This document shows positions 9,283 through 18,242 of a DNA stretch of 64,000 nt, piece after piece. Both the position numbers and the translations under genes were made by a program. Position 1 is the stretch's first letter. Each line of letters opens with the position of its first letter. Under the pieces are notes generated by a model. It saw only the letters and a program-made list of their open reading frames with translations, did not search any database and had not been told where the DNA came from. This DNA is from Treponema sp. Its GTDB lineage: Bacteria; Spirochaetota; Spirochaetia; Treponematales; Treponemataceae. The DNA lies in NCBI GenBank assembly GCA_017651065.1, contig JAGCDP010000008.1, positions 1 through 64,000 on the forward strand, read 5' to 3'.

Positions 9283-9311
9283 TTGCCGATAATGTGATAG
9301 AATAGTAGTAT
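9283..9311 (+). promoter_or_regulatory. possible promoter of the PP2C-STAS cluster
   Basis: TTGCCG (9283-9288), 17-base spacer, TAGTAT (9306-9311), then GAGG at 9321-9324 before the ATG at 9330. It sits in the only gap between dnaJ and the phosphatase genes. Confidence 0.4.
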
Positions 9312-9329
9312 CATAAATTTGAGGTGATT

Positions 9330-10724
9330 ATGTATAAGACGCGGAAAAAAATCGTAACTATAAGTGTTTATGCACTGGCAGTTATCTTCTTTATAGGTTT
9401 TGCCTTATTCCTTATTCCAGAAAAATCATCAGAGCTTCCTTCATTTTATTCACTGTTGATTATTTCTGTCTTCTTTTGTTCAATTATTTTCCTTGCTGTA
9501 AGGGTAAAGTCTTCTCTTATTGCAAAAGTAAGGCATGATACCCTTGAAAAAGGCGAAACAATGATTCTTAAAAAGTTCATTGACAGCCTTCGATTCAGTT
9601 ATACTCTTGATGATTTTTATTTAGCAATAGGCGACTATCTTGAGCGACGAGGAGACTGTTCTGTTCTTTTGATTGACCGTACTAAGAATTATATCCTCTA
9701 TAACAGTCCAAACAGAATCACTGCATCAGAATCTATCCGTGAAAAAATGTGCCAGAACTTTGAAGAAAACTGGAAAGACGGTTACTACTATTTTGACCGT
9801 CACTTTGGTGTTACCTCACGCCTTAAAAAATCACGCGGTTTCTTCCTGTGTTCAGAAAAACAGCACATGTTTGTATTCTGTAACTATACAAGACTTTTTG
9901 ATAATTCAATTTATGAACAGCTTTTTGAAGAATATAAACGCTTTATTACCCGTACAAGAACAATTTCTCAGCTTTCAGAAATTGCTGCTACAACAAAGGA
10001 ATGGCAGCAGCTTGCCGAAACACAGCAGTCATTCCTTCCACAGAAAATCCTGAATATTCATAACCTCAAGATTGCAACTTATTTCCGCCCTCTTGTAAAC
10101 GTATCGGGTGACTACTTTTCAATTCTTCCAATCGACAAATACAAAACCCTTCTTATGCTTGGTGACGTTTCAGGTAAAGGTCTTCCTGCTGCGCTCATCA
10201 TGGGTTTGGTAATGAACACTGTAAAAATTATTGAAGATAAAGAAGATCTTGTTGGTGTACTTAAGGCTATTGATAAATCAATTAAGGGAATGCACCTTCA
10301 GGATAAATACACCGTATTGTTCCTTAGTATTGTTGATACAGAAAAAATGAAAATCAGATATATTAACGCGTCTATGTCTGATCCAATCATTCTTTCTCCT
10401 TCTCCGGACGGATACAGAATTAAGCCTCTTACTTCTAATGCTTCACTTGTTGGTATTCTTGATATGGGCGATGTTGCTGTTGCAGAAAAACGCCTCTTCC
10501 GCGGAGACACCATTCTTATGGCAACTGACGGTGTTTCTGAAGTTATGGATGACAGCGGTGTTGAACTTGGTGATACTGATCTTTACAAAAAGACACTTAT
10601 TGCCGGTGCTTCAAAATCACCTCAGGAATTTGTTGATGATATTGTGGATCTTATCTGGAAATATAACGGCGACAAAAAGCTTCATGATGACGTTACAATG
10701 ATGGTCGCTAAGGTAGGTTACTAA
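9330..10724 (+). CDS. membrane-anchored PP2C-type phosphatase (SpoIIE/RsbU family)
   Basis: A 464-residue protein with two N-terminal membrane helices (residues about 10-30 and 38-58), a sensor-like middle region (about 80-220) and a C-terminal SpoIIE-type PP2C domain. Metal-binding acidic motifs are visible: VSGDYFSI, LGDVSGKGLPAAL, MATDGVSE and HDDVTMMV. Relatives dephosphorylate STAS-domain anti-anti-sigma proteins to start a partner switch. The neighbours fit: a second PP2C follows at once and a STAS protein ends the cluster. The ATG at 9330 is preferred over the GTG at 9324 because GAGG lies at 9321-9324. Confidence 0.88.
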   Translation: MYKTRKKIVTISVYALAVIFFIGFALFLIPEKSSELPSFYSLLIISVFFCSIIFLAVRVKSSLIAKVRHDTLEKGETMILKKFIDSLRFSYTLDDFYLAIGDYLERRGDCSVLLIDRTKNYILYNSPNRITASESIREKMCQNFEENWKDGYYYFDRHFGVTSRLKKSRGFFLCSEKQHMFVFCNYTRLFDNSIYEQLFEEYKRFITRTRTISQLSEIAATTKEWQQLAETQQSFLPQKILNIHNLKIATYFRPLVNVSGDYFSILPIDKYKTLLMLGDVSGKGLPAALIMGLVMNTVKIIEDKEDLVGVLKAIDKSIKGMHLQDKYTVLFLSIVDTEKMKIRYINASMSDPIILSPSPDGYRIKPLTSNASLVGILDMGDVAVAEKRLFRGDTILMATDGVSEVMDDSGVELGDTDLYKKTLIAGASKSPQEFVDDIVDLIWKYNGDKKLHDDVTMMVAKVGY

Positions 10725-10725
10725 T

Positions 10726-13182
10726 ATGGTATTTATTGCATTAAACTGTATATTATTACTTTGTTTCATATATCTTACATACTATATAGATAAGAAAACT
10801 GTCTTTTTGGGAAACAGCGGTAATACACTGCTTGTTCCTCTTTTGTTTGCCTGTATCGAAGTTTCGCTGTATATCCTTATAATGATTTTTAAGGATAAAT
10901 GGATTGATTCGTTTATTGTTCAGGTAATAAGAGTTCTTTACTGTATAGATGGTATTTTCTTTGTATCGTTCACTTATGGTTTAATTGGTATTTCAATCAA
11001 GGTTAATAAGTTTATTCCAAGACTTATACAATGGATTTTTTATGGCTTTGCAATTTATATTGTATTCGCTCAGTTTCAGGAAGTTTCAATTGAACCAGAC
11101 CTTAGTTTGAAAATAAGTTCTGAAAGCCTCTTTACCGGAGACGCAGCAAAGTATTTCCCTTGGGATTGGCTTTATGTTTATAACGCTGTTTACAGATATC
11201 TTCTTCCTGGTACCGGCTTCCTGTTCCTTATGGTTTTCCAGGAAAGAAAAGGAAACCAGTTACAGAAATATCAGTGTCTTGTAATTGTAGAAGGCATTAT
11301 TTTAATGTGGGTTCTTAATTATTTCTTTGAATATCTTGGAGCTGAACGACCTGCATTTAAATCTCTGTTTATGTATGCATATGTTGCAATGTATGTTCTT
11401 GTAGTTATTGCGTTGAACAAAACTTCTGTGCCGTCTCCAAAAGCATATATTGCTACACTGTTTAAGAATGCTATATCTTATATTCTTCCTGCAGTTGGAA
11501 TAGGTTTAATTGTAATGTTCCTTCAGCCGGAAGGTTCATTCTATGTTGGATCATTCATTTCACTGTTTATAATTGCATCTACAGGTATTGTTTTGTTCTC
11601 ATTGTTCATGTCTGATTTACTTTCGAGCAACTCACGCCTTTATTCTGCAGATTATGGTCCGGCACTTGAAAAGCAGCTTGCTAAAATTGATTATACCGGT
11701 GAAATGGATACAATCACAAACAGAATGAATGAAATTTTCCGCCGCCATGTAGAATCTTCATCTGTAAATGTTTATATCCTTAACAATAAAAATATTCTTG
11801 AAACTGCCTATTCATCAAACGGTTTTTCTACAACAATTCCTATTAATACAACAATGTTCGAAACTCTGCTTAATGTAAACCGTTCTGTAGTATGCTGGTC
11901 TCAGATTGGAAACGTTCATGATCTTTCTACTATTGAAGACCAGCTTTCAAAGTTCTTTGAAGAAACTAAGTCTGATGCAATGTTCATCTTGAACGAAGGT
12001 CATAACATTCTTGGTTTGATTACTCTTGGTAAAAAGATTTCGGGCGACCACTACAAGGAATACGACTACAATATCTTCCTTAAGTTGTATTCTTACTTCT
12101 TTGTATTCGGTTACTACATGCGAAACATTTCTAACAAGGAAATTATTTCCGTTGTAAACCGCGAAATCCGAATGTCTTCTCAGATTATTACATCTATTCA
12201 GGAAAACATTGACCACGTAAAGAATCCTAAGATTGATACCGGATACCTGATGGTTCCTGCCCGAAACATTGGTGGTGAATTCATTGATATGATTCGTCTT
12301 ACAGATACACGCCACCTGTTCGTAGTAGGTGATATGTCTGGTAAAGGTATTGCGGCTTCTATGAACATGGTTATCTTAAAGTCTATCATCCGAACATACC
12401 TTGCCGAAACACACGACTTTAAAGAGCTTGTAATTAAGATTAACAGCTTTATCCGTGATTCTTTGAATAAAGGTACAATCTTTGCCGGTTTGTTTGCCTT
12501 GATTGATTTTGAAACAGATACAATGTACTACATCAACTGTGGTATTCCGGCATTGATGCTTTATACACAGGTTTATAATAACGTAATCGAGATTCAGGGT
12601 TCTGGTCACATTCTTGGATTCGTTAAAGATATTGCTCCATATATTACAGTTAAGACTACAAAGCTTAGCCGTGGTGATATTATTCTTGCCTGTACAGACG
12701 GTCTTGTTCAGTCACACTCACTTCGTGGTGAACAGTTTGGTAAGGAACGTATTCAGCAGTGTTTGCTTGATAACTCAACTTATCCTGCACAGCGTATGGC
12801 CCAGTTTACTTTTGATAACCTTATTAAGTTCATGTCAAAGGAAATGGAAGACGACGTTTCTATCCTTGTATTGAAGTACGAAACTTCACGCGAATATGCA
12901 GATGATGATGAAAATACAGAGGAAGAAACAGCTGCTGAAGGTGAGGCATTTGTGGAAGAAACAGGTGCTCCAGCTGATCCAACTCCAGTTGAAGAAGAAA
13001 CAGACAGTACGCAAGTTTCCGAAGGAAACTTGGAGAGTTCGCAAAGCGAACGACTCCCTGAGCCTGTCGAAGGGGCTCCTGTAGAAGATGACTTCTTTAT
13101 CAACGACAATGTTCTTCCAGACGATCCTGATATTCCGGATTTAAGTAACTTGGATGAGATGATTAAGAATGCGGGTGTGTAA
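10726..13182 (+). CDS. polytopic membrane PP2C phosphatase (SpoIIE/RsbU family)
   Basis: An 818-residue protein with about eight or nine membrane helices in the first 300 residues, a GAF-like region (about 310-470) and a C-terminal PP2C domain (about 490-720). Motifs are VVGDMSGKGIAASM, LACTDGLVQ and MEDDVSILV. The usual GG-Asp-(F/Y) motif reads IGGEFIDM, a conservative Asp-to-Glu change at a metal-binding position. The last 100 residues are acidic and low in complexity and carry a string of inserted palindromes (13012-13074) read as SEGNLESSQSERLPEPVEG. The gene starts one base after its PP2C neighbour and precedes a STAS gene, its likely substrate. Confidence 0.87.
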   Translation: MVFIALNCILLLCFIYLTYYIDKKTVFLGNSGNTLLVPLLFACIEVSLYILIMIFKDKWIDSFIVQVIRVLYCIDGIFFVSFTYGLIGISIKVNKFIPRLIQWIFYGFAIYIVFAQFQEVSIEPDLSLKISSESLFTGDAAKYFPWDWLYVYNAVYRYLLPGTGFLFLMVFQERKGNQLQKYQCLVIVEGIILMWVLNYFFEYLGAERPAFKSLFMYAYVAMYVLVVIALNKTSVPSPKAYIATLFKNAISYILPAVGIGLIVMFLQPEGSFYVGSFISLFIIASTGIVLFSLFMSDLLSSNSRLYSADYGPALEKQLAKIDYTGEMDTITNRMNEIFRRHVESSSVNVYILNNKNILETAYSSNGFSTTIPINTTMFETLLNVNRSVVCWSQIGNVHDLSTIEDQLSKFFEETKSDAMFILNEGHNILGLITLGKKISGDHYKEYDYNIFLKLYSYFFVFGYYMRNISNKEIISVVNREIRMSSQIITSIQENIDHVKNPKIDTGYLMVPARNIGGEFIDMIRLTDTRHLFVVGDMSGKGIAASMNMVILKSIIRTYLAETHDFKELVIKINSFIRDSLNKGTIFAGLFALIDFETDTMYYINCGIPALMLYTQVYNNVIEIQGSGHILGFVKDIAPYITVKTTKLSRGDIILACTDGLVQSHSLRGEQFGKERIQQCLLDNSTYPAQRMAQFTFDNLIKFMSKEMEDDVSILVLKYETSREYADDDENTEEETAAEGEAFVEETGAPADPTPVEEETDSTQVSEGNLESSQSERLPEPVEGAPVEDDFFINDNVLPDDPDIPDLSNLDEMIKNAGV
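13012..13074 (+). repeat. composite of two short hairpins (E) and a family A repeat inside a gene
   Basis: CAAGTTTCC-gaa-GGAAACTTG (13012-13032), GTTCGC-aaa-GCGAAC (13037-13051) and the family A core CCCTGAGCCTGTCGAAGGG (13056-13074) stand in a row. All are in frame within the acidic tail of the PP2C gene. Confidence 0.85.
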
Positions 13183-13247
13183 GGCCGCTGGCGGCCGGTG
13201 TTAAATAGCAAACCGTTAAAAAAATTGCGAAAGCAATTTTTAGGTTT
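13183..13247 (+). repeat. two hairpins between the PP2C and STAS genes
   Basis: GGCCGC-tg-GCGGCC (13183-13196) begins at the base after the stop codon. A second stem, AAAAATTGC (13220-13228) with GCAATTTTT (13233-13241), has a GAAA tetraloop and is extended by AAACC (13210-13214) and GGTTT (13243-13247). It ends 23 bases before the STAS ATG. It may reduce read-through or stabilise the STAS message. Confidence 0.6.
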
Positions 13248-13270
13248 ACAACATAGGAGATGATTCAATT

Positions 13271-13597
13271 ATGGAACAGATTGCAATTACAGAAAAAGAC
13301 GGTGCAAACTATCACTTATATGAATTGGAAGGCGCTTTGAATGCCTATACACTTGGTGAATTCCAGAGTACCTTGTACGATGCAGTTCAGAAAAACAACA
13401 TTGTACTTGACATGTCTCGCCTTATAGAACTTGATGCTTCAGGTATAGGCCTCTTAATGGCAGCCTACAACGACAGCGAAGACGCCGGCCACAAGCTGTA
13501 CTTCATGGCAATGTCAAACGAAGCAGAAAAGGCTATTGCAGCGACCGGGTTTAAGTATGTATTTAATTTGATTAATTCGGTAACAGAAGTAAAATAG
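13271..13597 (+). CDS. STAS-domain anti-sigma-factor antagonist
   Basis: A 108-residue single-domain STAS protein like RsbV/SpoIIAA. The conserved strand-turn is LIELDASGIGLLMAAYN near residues 50-66; the Ser of ASG corresponds to the serine that a GHKL kinase phosphorylates and a PP2C phosphatase restores. It closes the PP2C-PP2C-STAS cluster, which predicts that it is the substrate of the two membrane phosphatases. No RsbW-type kinase lies beside it; the only GHKL ATPase in the window is at 29285. The start is supported by TAGGAG at 13254-13259. Confidence 0.9.
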   Translation: MEQIAITEKDGANYHLYELEGALNAYTLGEFQSTLYDAVQKNNIVLDMSRLIELDASGIGLLMAAYNDSEDAGHKLYFMAMSNEAEKAIAATGFKYVFNLINSVTEVK

Positions 13598-13702
13598 CAT
13601 TTCAGGCTGACAAAGCTGTCGAGCAGCTTTGCAGCCTAAAATGCTATGGCACGACGCTTCGCGCGTGCCAAATTAATTTCACACCGACGCGGAGCGCGGT
13701 GT
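13595..13702 (+). repeat. three successive hairpins after the STAS gene
   Basis: A long nearly perfect palindrome at 13595-13646 has arms separated by only TCGAG and includes the TAG stop of the STAS gene in its left arm. TGGCACG...CGTGCCA follows at 13647-13670, and ACACCG...CGGTGT at 13681-13702. The last two share a CGC/GCG core. Probably repeat elements, and possibly a bidirectional transcription block between convergent genes. Confidence 0.7.
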
Positions 13703-13716
13703 AAATCATACAAATG

Positions 13717-13770
13717 AAAGCCCTTCGATAAGCTCAAGATGTGGTCCCTGAGCTTGTCGAAGGGCTTTTT
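13717..13770. terminator. inverted pair of family A repeats ending in a T run
   Basis: AAAGCCCTTCGATAAGCTCA (13717-13736) pairs with TGAGCTTGTCGAAGGGCTTT (from 13749), and the right copy continues into TTTTT. The stem plus T run could terminate STAS transcription. It lies between the convergent STAS and leuS genes. Confidence 0.55.
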
Positions 13771-13774
13771 GTAT

Positions 13775-13822
13775 GTGGATTGCCACGTCATTGCGAGGAG
13801 AGCAGCGACGTGGCAATCCACG
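13775..13822. repeat. family C palindrome
   Basis: TGGATTGCCACGTC (13776-13789) and GACGTGGCAATCCA (13807-13820) are exact reverse complements around TATTGCGAGG-like loop sequence containing the family motif ATTGCGAG. It lies 13 bases from the leuS stop. Confidence 0.8.
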
Positions 13823-13834
13823 TTTATGAATGCA

Positions 13835-16387
13835 TTACTTTACAACAATATTCACCAGCTTATTCGGCACAACAATTGTCTTTACAACTTCATGTCCGTC
13901 TGTAAACTTCTTTACACCTTCAAGAGTAAATGCTGTAGACTTAAGTTCTTCCTGGTCGGTATTTGGGGCTGCCATGAACTTGTCGCGGAGCTTTCCGTTT
14001 ACCATTACTACAATCTGAACTTCGTCGTCTTTTGCAAAGTCTGCATTTACTGTTGGCCATGATTCGTAGGCAATTGTCTTGTTGTTGCCAAGCTTTTCCC
14101 AGAGCTCTTCACCAAGGTGTGGAGCATAAGGAGAAAGAATCTTAACAAAGTCGGTCCACATGCTCTTTGGAACTTCATTCAGCTTGCTTACTTCGTTGAT
14201 GAAAATCATCATCTGGCTTATTGCAGTGTTGAAGTTCAAGGTTGCTGTATCGTCAGTTACCTTTTTGATTGTCTGAGCAAAGGTCTTGCGTGCACTTACA
14301 AGTGCTTTGTCTTCGAGCTTTCCTGTGATATCAATGTCGCTCATAGGTTTTTCGCTTACAGACCAAACCTTTTCAAGGAAGCGGTGAATACCAACAATTC
14401 CCTGTGTTGACCAAGGCTTAGACATTGTAAGAGGTCCCATGAACATTTCGTACATACGAACAGAGTCAGCACCGTATGCTTTAATTTCGTCATCTGGGTT
14501 TACAACGTTCTTCAAAGACTTAGACATCTTTGCAACAATCTGTTCAAGTTCTTCGCCTGTTGCTTTTTCTATAAACTTACCGTCGTCCTTCTGTTCAACT
14601 TCGTCAACAGGAACAAGAGTTTTGTTCTTGCGCTGGAAGGCAAAAGAAGTAATCATACCCTGGTTTACAAGGCGCTGGAACGGTTCTTTTGTAGAAACAA
14701 CTCCAATATCATAAAGTACCTTGTGCCAGAAGCGGGCATAGAGCAGGTGAAGTACTGCATGCTCTGCACCACCAATGTAGAGGTCTACAGGCATCCAGTA
14801 TTTTTCTTTATCCTTTGCACAGAATTCCTTGTCGTTGTGCGGGTCAAGATAGCGCAGGTAATACCAGCAGCTTCCGCCCCACTGAGGCATTGTGTTAGTT
14901 TCGCGTTTAGCAGCAGCTCCACACTTAGGACACTTGCAGTTTACCCATTCGTCAATAGCAGCAAGAGGGCTTTCACCAGTACCAGTTGGCTGGTAAGTTT
15001 TTACCTCTGGCAAAGTGAGTGGGAGTTCTTCTTCCGGAACAGGAACTGTACCACATGTAGGGCAGTGTACCAGAGGAATTGGTTCACCCCAGTATCGCTG
15101 ACGGCTATAGATCCAGTCGCGGAGTTTATAGTTGATAGCTTTTTTGCCCACGCCTTTTTCTGTGAGCCATTCGAGCATTTTGTTTATAGCATCCTGCTTG
15201 TTCAGCCCGTCAAGGAATTCAGAGTTTACGTGGATACCGTCTTCTGTCCAGGCCTGCTGTTGTACGTCAACTTCGCTCTTCAAAACTTCGATGATTGGCA
15301 AGTTGAACTTCTTTGCAAAGTCCCAGTCGCGGTCATCGTGAGCAGGTACAGCCATGATTGCACCGGTTCCGTAAGAAATCAAAACGTAGTCTGCAATCCA
15401 GATTGGAATGAGTTTTCCGTTTACAGGGTTTATAGCATAACTACCGCTGAATACACCTGTTTTATCTTTTGCAAGGTCTGTACGTTCAAGATCAGACTTC
15501 TTTGCAGCTTCTTCCTGATATTTTTTTACAGCGTCTGCCTGTTCTGCAGTTGTAATTTCAGGAATAATCTTGTGTTCCGGTGAAACTACCATATAAGTTG
15601 CACCAAACAAAGTATCACAGCGTGTAGTGTAAACAGTCAGCTGGTTTGAAGTTGGCTTTCCGTCCTTGTCGGCAACTGTAAAGGTTACTTCGGCACCTGT
15701 AGATTTACCGATCCAGTTGTGCTGCATTGCCTTTACGCTTTCCGGCCAGTCGAGTCCTTCAAGATCGTTATCAAGACGGTCTGCATATTCTGTAATTTTC
15801 AAAATCCACTGGCGGATTGTTTTGTGTGTTACAATTGCACCACAGCGTTCACATTTTCCTTCTTTTACTTCCTCGTTGGCAAGACCAGTCAAACAGCTTG
15901 GACACCAGTTGATTGGAGTTTCTGCTTCGTAAGCAAGACCCTTTTTATAAAGCTGCAGGAAAATCCACTGAGTCCATTTGTAATAATCTGGCTCACAAGT
16001 CGATACGCAGCGGTCCCAGTCATAGCTGAAGCCGAGCGACTTAATCTGCTGAGTGAATTTTTCGATATTTGCATTAGTAGTTACTTTTGGATGAGTTCCT
16101 GTTTTGATAGCGTAGTTTTCTGCAGGAAGTCCAAAGGCGTCAAAACCCATTGGATGCAGAACGTTATATCCATTCATACGTAGGTAGCGGCAGTAAATAT
16201 CTGTTGCAGTGTAGCCTTCAGGATGTCCTACATGTAGACCGGCTGCACTTGGATAAGGGAACATGTCGAGAACGTAACGTCTTTTGTCCTTTGCGAACTT
16301 TTCGTCCTCGTAAACTTTGAAGATTTTGTTATCTTCCCAATACTTCTGCCATTTAGGCTCAATGTTTTGAAATGGATATTTTGACAT
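13835..16387 (-). CDS. leuS: leucyl-tRNA synthetase
   Basis: LeuS charges tRNA-Leu in the cytoplasm. The 850-residue protein starts [19 protein letters not shown] and carries the class I HIGH-type motif as [12 protein letters not shown] (about residue 45), the editing domain, zinc-type Cys pairs (CPTCG, CPKCG) and the KMSKS motif ([11 protein letters not shown]). Length and order are normal. The ATG at 16387 is chosen because AAGGTGG lies just upstream. An in-frame extension to 16492 exists only because the B and A repeats there happen to be open. The gene is divergent from ybaK and convergent with the STAS gene. Confidence 0.97.
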   Translation of the reverse strand: MSKYPFQNIEPKWQKYWEDNKIFKVYEDEKFAKDKRRYVLDMFPYPSAAGLHVGHPEGYTATDIYCRYLRMNGYNVLHPMGFDAFGLPAENYAIKTGTHPKVTTNANIEKFTQQIKSLGFSYDWDRCVSTCEPDYYKWTQWIFLQLYKKGLAYEAETPINWCPSCLTGLANEEVKEGKCERCGAIVTHKTIRQWILKITEYADRLDNDLEGLDWPESVKAMQHNWIGKSTGAEVTFTVADKDGKPTSNQLTVYTTRCDTLFGATYMVVSPEHKIIPEITTAEQADAVKKYQEEAAKKSDLERTDLAKDKTGVFSGSYAINPVNGKLIPIWIADYVLISYGTGAIMAVPAHDDRDWDFAKKFNLPIIEVLKSEVDVQQQAWTEDGIHVNSEFLDGLNKQDAINKMLEWLTEKGVGKKAINYKLRDWIYSRQRYWGEPIPLVHCPTCGTVPVPEEELPLTLPEVKTYQPTGTGESPLAAIDEWVNCKCPKCGAAAKRETNTMPQWGGSCWYYLRYLDPHNDKEFCAKDKEKYWMPVDLYIGGAEHAVLHLLYARFWHKVLYDIGVVSTKEPFQRLVNQGMITSFAFQRKNKTLVPVDEVEQKDDGKFIEKATGEELEQIVAKMSKSLKNVVNPDDEIKAYGADSVRMYEMFMGPLTMSKPWSTQGIVGIHRFLEKVWSVSEKPMSDIDITGKLEDKALVSARKTFAQTIKKVTDDTATLNFNTAISQMMIFINEVSKLNEVPKSMWTDFVKILSPYAPHLGEELWEKLGNNKTIAYESWPTVNADFAKDDEVQIVVMVNGKLRDKFMAAPNTDQEELKSTAFTLEGVKKFTDGHEVVKTIVVPNKLVNIVVK

Positions 16388-16403
16388 TTTTGTGCCACCT
16401 TCT

Positions 16404-16490
16404 GTCATTCCCGTGCTTGACACGGGAATCTTTATATTAGAGATTGTCGGGCACCCTTCGACAGGCTCAGGGACCACAACAATGACAAAC
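16404..16490. repeat. family B pair with a family A repeat nested in the second copy
   Basis: A B-variant palindrome (TTCCCGTGC...CACGGGAA, 16404-16430) is followed by the left half of a B element (GATTGTCGGG, 16442-16451), then a complete A core (16454-16472), then the right half of B (ACAATGAC, about 16479-16487). The A element appears to have inserted into the loop of a B element. The block fills the leuS/ybaK divergent gap. Confidence 0.8.
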
Positions 16491-16532
16491 ATTATAGTAG
16501 AAAAAAGTTTCTTATGGAAGTATTATGCTAGT

Positions 16533-17015
16533 ATGAAAAAAACAAATGCAATGAGAATTTTAGACGGATTGAATATTCCTTACGAAACTGCTGAATACGA
16601 AGATGACGGAGAGCACGAGCTTGCAAAAGGCGCTGCCCTTATTATGTCCCAGAAGCTTGGAGTTCCGCCTGAAACTGTATTTAAAACAATAGTTATGCGC
16701 ACCGAAACAAAAGAAATATGCGTTTTCTGCCAGTGTGCTACAGATGAAATAAATCTTAAAAAAGCAAGACAGGCTGCCGGCTGCAAGGAAATTAATCCTG
16801 TGCGCCCGGAGGAATTGCTTGCACTTACAGGATATATCCGTGGTGGCTGTACTCCAATTGGTATGAAAAAGAAGTTCCGCACATTTATTGATGAACAGAT
16901 TATTTTGCACGAAAAAGTCTGTATTAGCGGTGGTCAGCGTGGGGTTCAGATTAAGATTGCCCCGGATGATTTGATTAAAGCAACTGATGCCACTGTGCTT
17001 GATTTGTGCTTGTAG
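16533..17015 (+). CDS. ybaK: YbaK/EbsC-type aminoacyl-tRNA deacylase
   Basis: A 160-residue protein of the YbaK/ProX editing family, which hydrolyses Cys-tRNA(Pro) and related mischarged tRNAs. Family features are the N-terminal MRILDGLNIPYE, the core PETVFKTIVMR with the conserved Lys, ARQAAGCKE, and the Gly-rich YIRGGCTPIGMKK near residue 108. The ATG at 16533 is preferred; the open frame from 16392 runs through repeats. GGAAG at 16516-16520 is a rather distant SD. The methyltransferase gene begins 10 bases after the stop. Which mischarged tRNA it clears cannot be read from the sequence. Confidence 0.88.
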   Translation: MKKTNAMRILDGLNIPYETAEYEDDGEHELAKGAALIMSQKLGVPPETVFKTIVMRTETKEICVFCQCATDEINLKKARQAAGCKEINPVRPEELLALTGYIRGGCTPIGMKKKFRTFIDEQIILHEKVCISGGQRGVQIKIAPDDLIKATDATVLDLCL

Positions 17016-17025
17016 TGAGAGCCCG

Positions 17026-17778
17026 ATGGAACAGACAGACACTTTATTAAACGGAAACATAATCATTCAGGACTCAGACGGCTTTATGTTTGGAATTGAT
17101 GCTGTATTGCTTGCACATTTTGCTATGGCCGGCATTAAGAAAAACGACAGCGTGATTGATTTATGTACGGGAACCGGAATTGTTCCGTTGCTGCTTGAAA
17201 AGGGTGTGCCTGCCGGAGTTTCTTTTACCGCAATAGAAATCCAGGAAAAATATGCAGGGCTTGCAAAAAAGAGCGTGGAGCTCAATGGGCTGGCTGAAAA
17301 AATAAAAATAGTTCATGGTGATATCAAAAATGCCGGCGAACTCTTTGCAAAACACAGCTTTAATGTAGTTACCTGTAATCCGCCATATATGATTTGTGAG
17401 CAGGGTAAGAATAATCCGAATGATGAAAAGGCAATTGCCCGCCATGAGATTTGCTGTACTTTGGCTGATGTCTGCGAGGCTGCAGATTTTCTTTTGCACA
17501 CACACGGAAGCTTTTTTATGATTCACAAGGCTAACCGACTGCCCGAGATTTTTAACTGCCTGCTTGAACACAAAATGGAACCAAAACGAATGCAGCTCAT
17601 TCAGCCGTTTGAAGGGGAAGAGGCAAATCTTGTTCTTGTAGAAGCGCGAAAAAATGCAAGTAAAGGATTAACTGTGTGTCCGCCTGTTATCGTGCGCCAG
17701 AGTGAAGGCCCTCATAAAAATGAATACACTGAACAGGTAAATGATATTTATAAAAGAATGTCAGAAGCAAGAATATAG
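17026..17778 (+). CDS. TrmN6/YfiC-like N6-adenine methyltransferase
   Basis: A 250-residue class I SAM methyltransferase. Motif I is VIDLCTGTGIVPLLL (about residue 45), followed by the acidic end of strand 2 (TAIEIQEKYAGLA) and the amino-methyltransferase motif NPPYM near residue 120. The pattern fits tRNA1(Val) A37 N6-methyltransferase (TrmN6) and RsmC-like relatives, so tRNA is the likeliest substrate. The ATG at 17026 follows GAGAG. The 3' end overlaps the convergent lipoprotein gene by 31 bases. Confidence 0.85.
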   Translation: MEQTDTLLNGNIIIQDSDGFMFGIDAVLLAHFAMAGIKKNDSVIDLCTGTGIVPLLLEKGVPAGVSFTAIEIQEKYAGLAKKSVELNGLAEKIKIVHGDIKNAGELFAKHSFNVVTCNPPYMICEQGKNNPNDEKAIARHEICCTLADVCEAADFLLHTHGSFFMIHKANRLPEIFNCLLEHKMEPKRMQLIQPFEGEEANLVLVEARKNASKGLTVCPPVIVRQSEGPHKNEYTEQVNDIYKRMSEARI

Positions 17779-18242
17779 TTGTAAGTAAAGCCGTCTGTTT
17801 CGGTTACGATGTATTTTCCGACTATTGTAATTTCCTGATCCTGGTCCGGATAGTCTGCAGGCCAGTTGTGGTTTCCTTCCCACACAAAATCAATTCCTTC
17901 CTGACAGCACATTGTAGCGTCATTCATAATTACCGAAAAATATGGAAGTGCAGTTGGATCTTCTTCATTATCGAATGACTGAAACTTGCCCTTGATTTTG
18001 AAGGTTTTGTTTTCGTATGTTTCTGGTTCTACAAGCATCTGAAAAAAGAATGATGAAATCATTGTAAAGTTCATTCCGGAAAGGTCGTAGTCTACTTTGG
18101 TTGCGGCTGCTGGGACTTCAGATTCGATTTTTGGAGAAACAACTTCTGCCTGTGGTTTTTTTGTGCAGCTTGTGAAGAGGAGAAGTGAAATCATAAAAAA
18201 GATTGTCGGGTCAAGCCCGACAATGACAAAGGATTTTTTCAT
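17748..18242 (-). CDS. lipoprotein with Cys-Cys motif in a zinc-transporter operon
   Basis: A 164-residue predicted lipoprotein: hydrophobic signal, lipobox LFTSC, then a domain with a NKTFKIKGKFQ strand, MNDATMCCQEGIDFVW (adjacent Cys pair) and ITIVGKY. The Cys-Cys strand recalls the C-terminal domain of YcgQ/TIGR03943 proteins, which are linked to zinc transport; this is a resemblance only. It overlaps the ABC permease start by 4 bases and so is the last gene of the metal operon. Oddity: a family B repeat (18201-18230) lies inside the signal-peptide code, adding about ten residues (FVIVGLDPTI) with an Asp. Confidence 0.7.
   Translation of the reverse strand: MKKSFVIVGLDPTIFFMISLLLFTSCTKKPQAEVVSPKIESEVPAAATKVDYDLSGMNFTMISSFFFQMLVEPETYENKTFKIKGKFQSFDNEEDPTALPYFSVIMNDATMCCQEGIDFVWEGNHNWPADYPDQDQEITIVGKYIVTETDGFTYNYILASDILL
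18201..18230 (-). repeat. family B repeat inside a lipoprotein signal peptide
   Basis: ATTGTCGGG-tcaag-CCCGACAAT palindrome with flanking GATTG and ATGACAAA, 12 bases from the start codon of the lipoprotein. Translated in frame as FVIVGLDPTI. Confidence 0.85.

Noticed and set aside
13739..14062. Small plus-strand open frames across the leuS 3' region
   Set aside because: They are shadows of repeats and of the leuS gene on the other strand, with no SD or recognisable product.
16388..16492. N-terminal extension of leuS
   Set aside because: The in-frame extension is made of A and B repeats; the ATG at 16387 has a proper SD (AAGGTGG) and matches normal LeuS starts.
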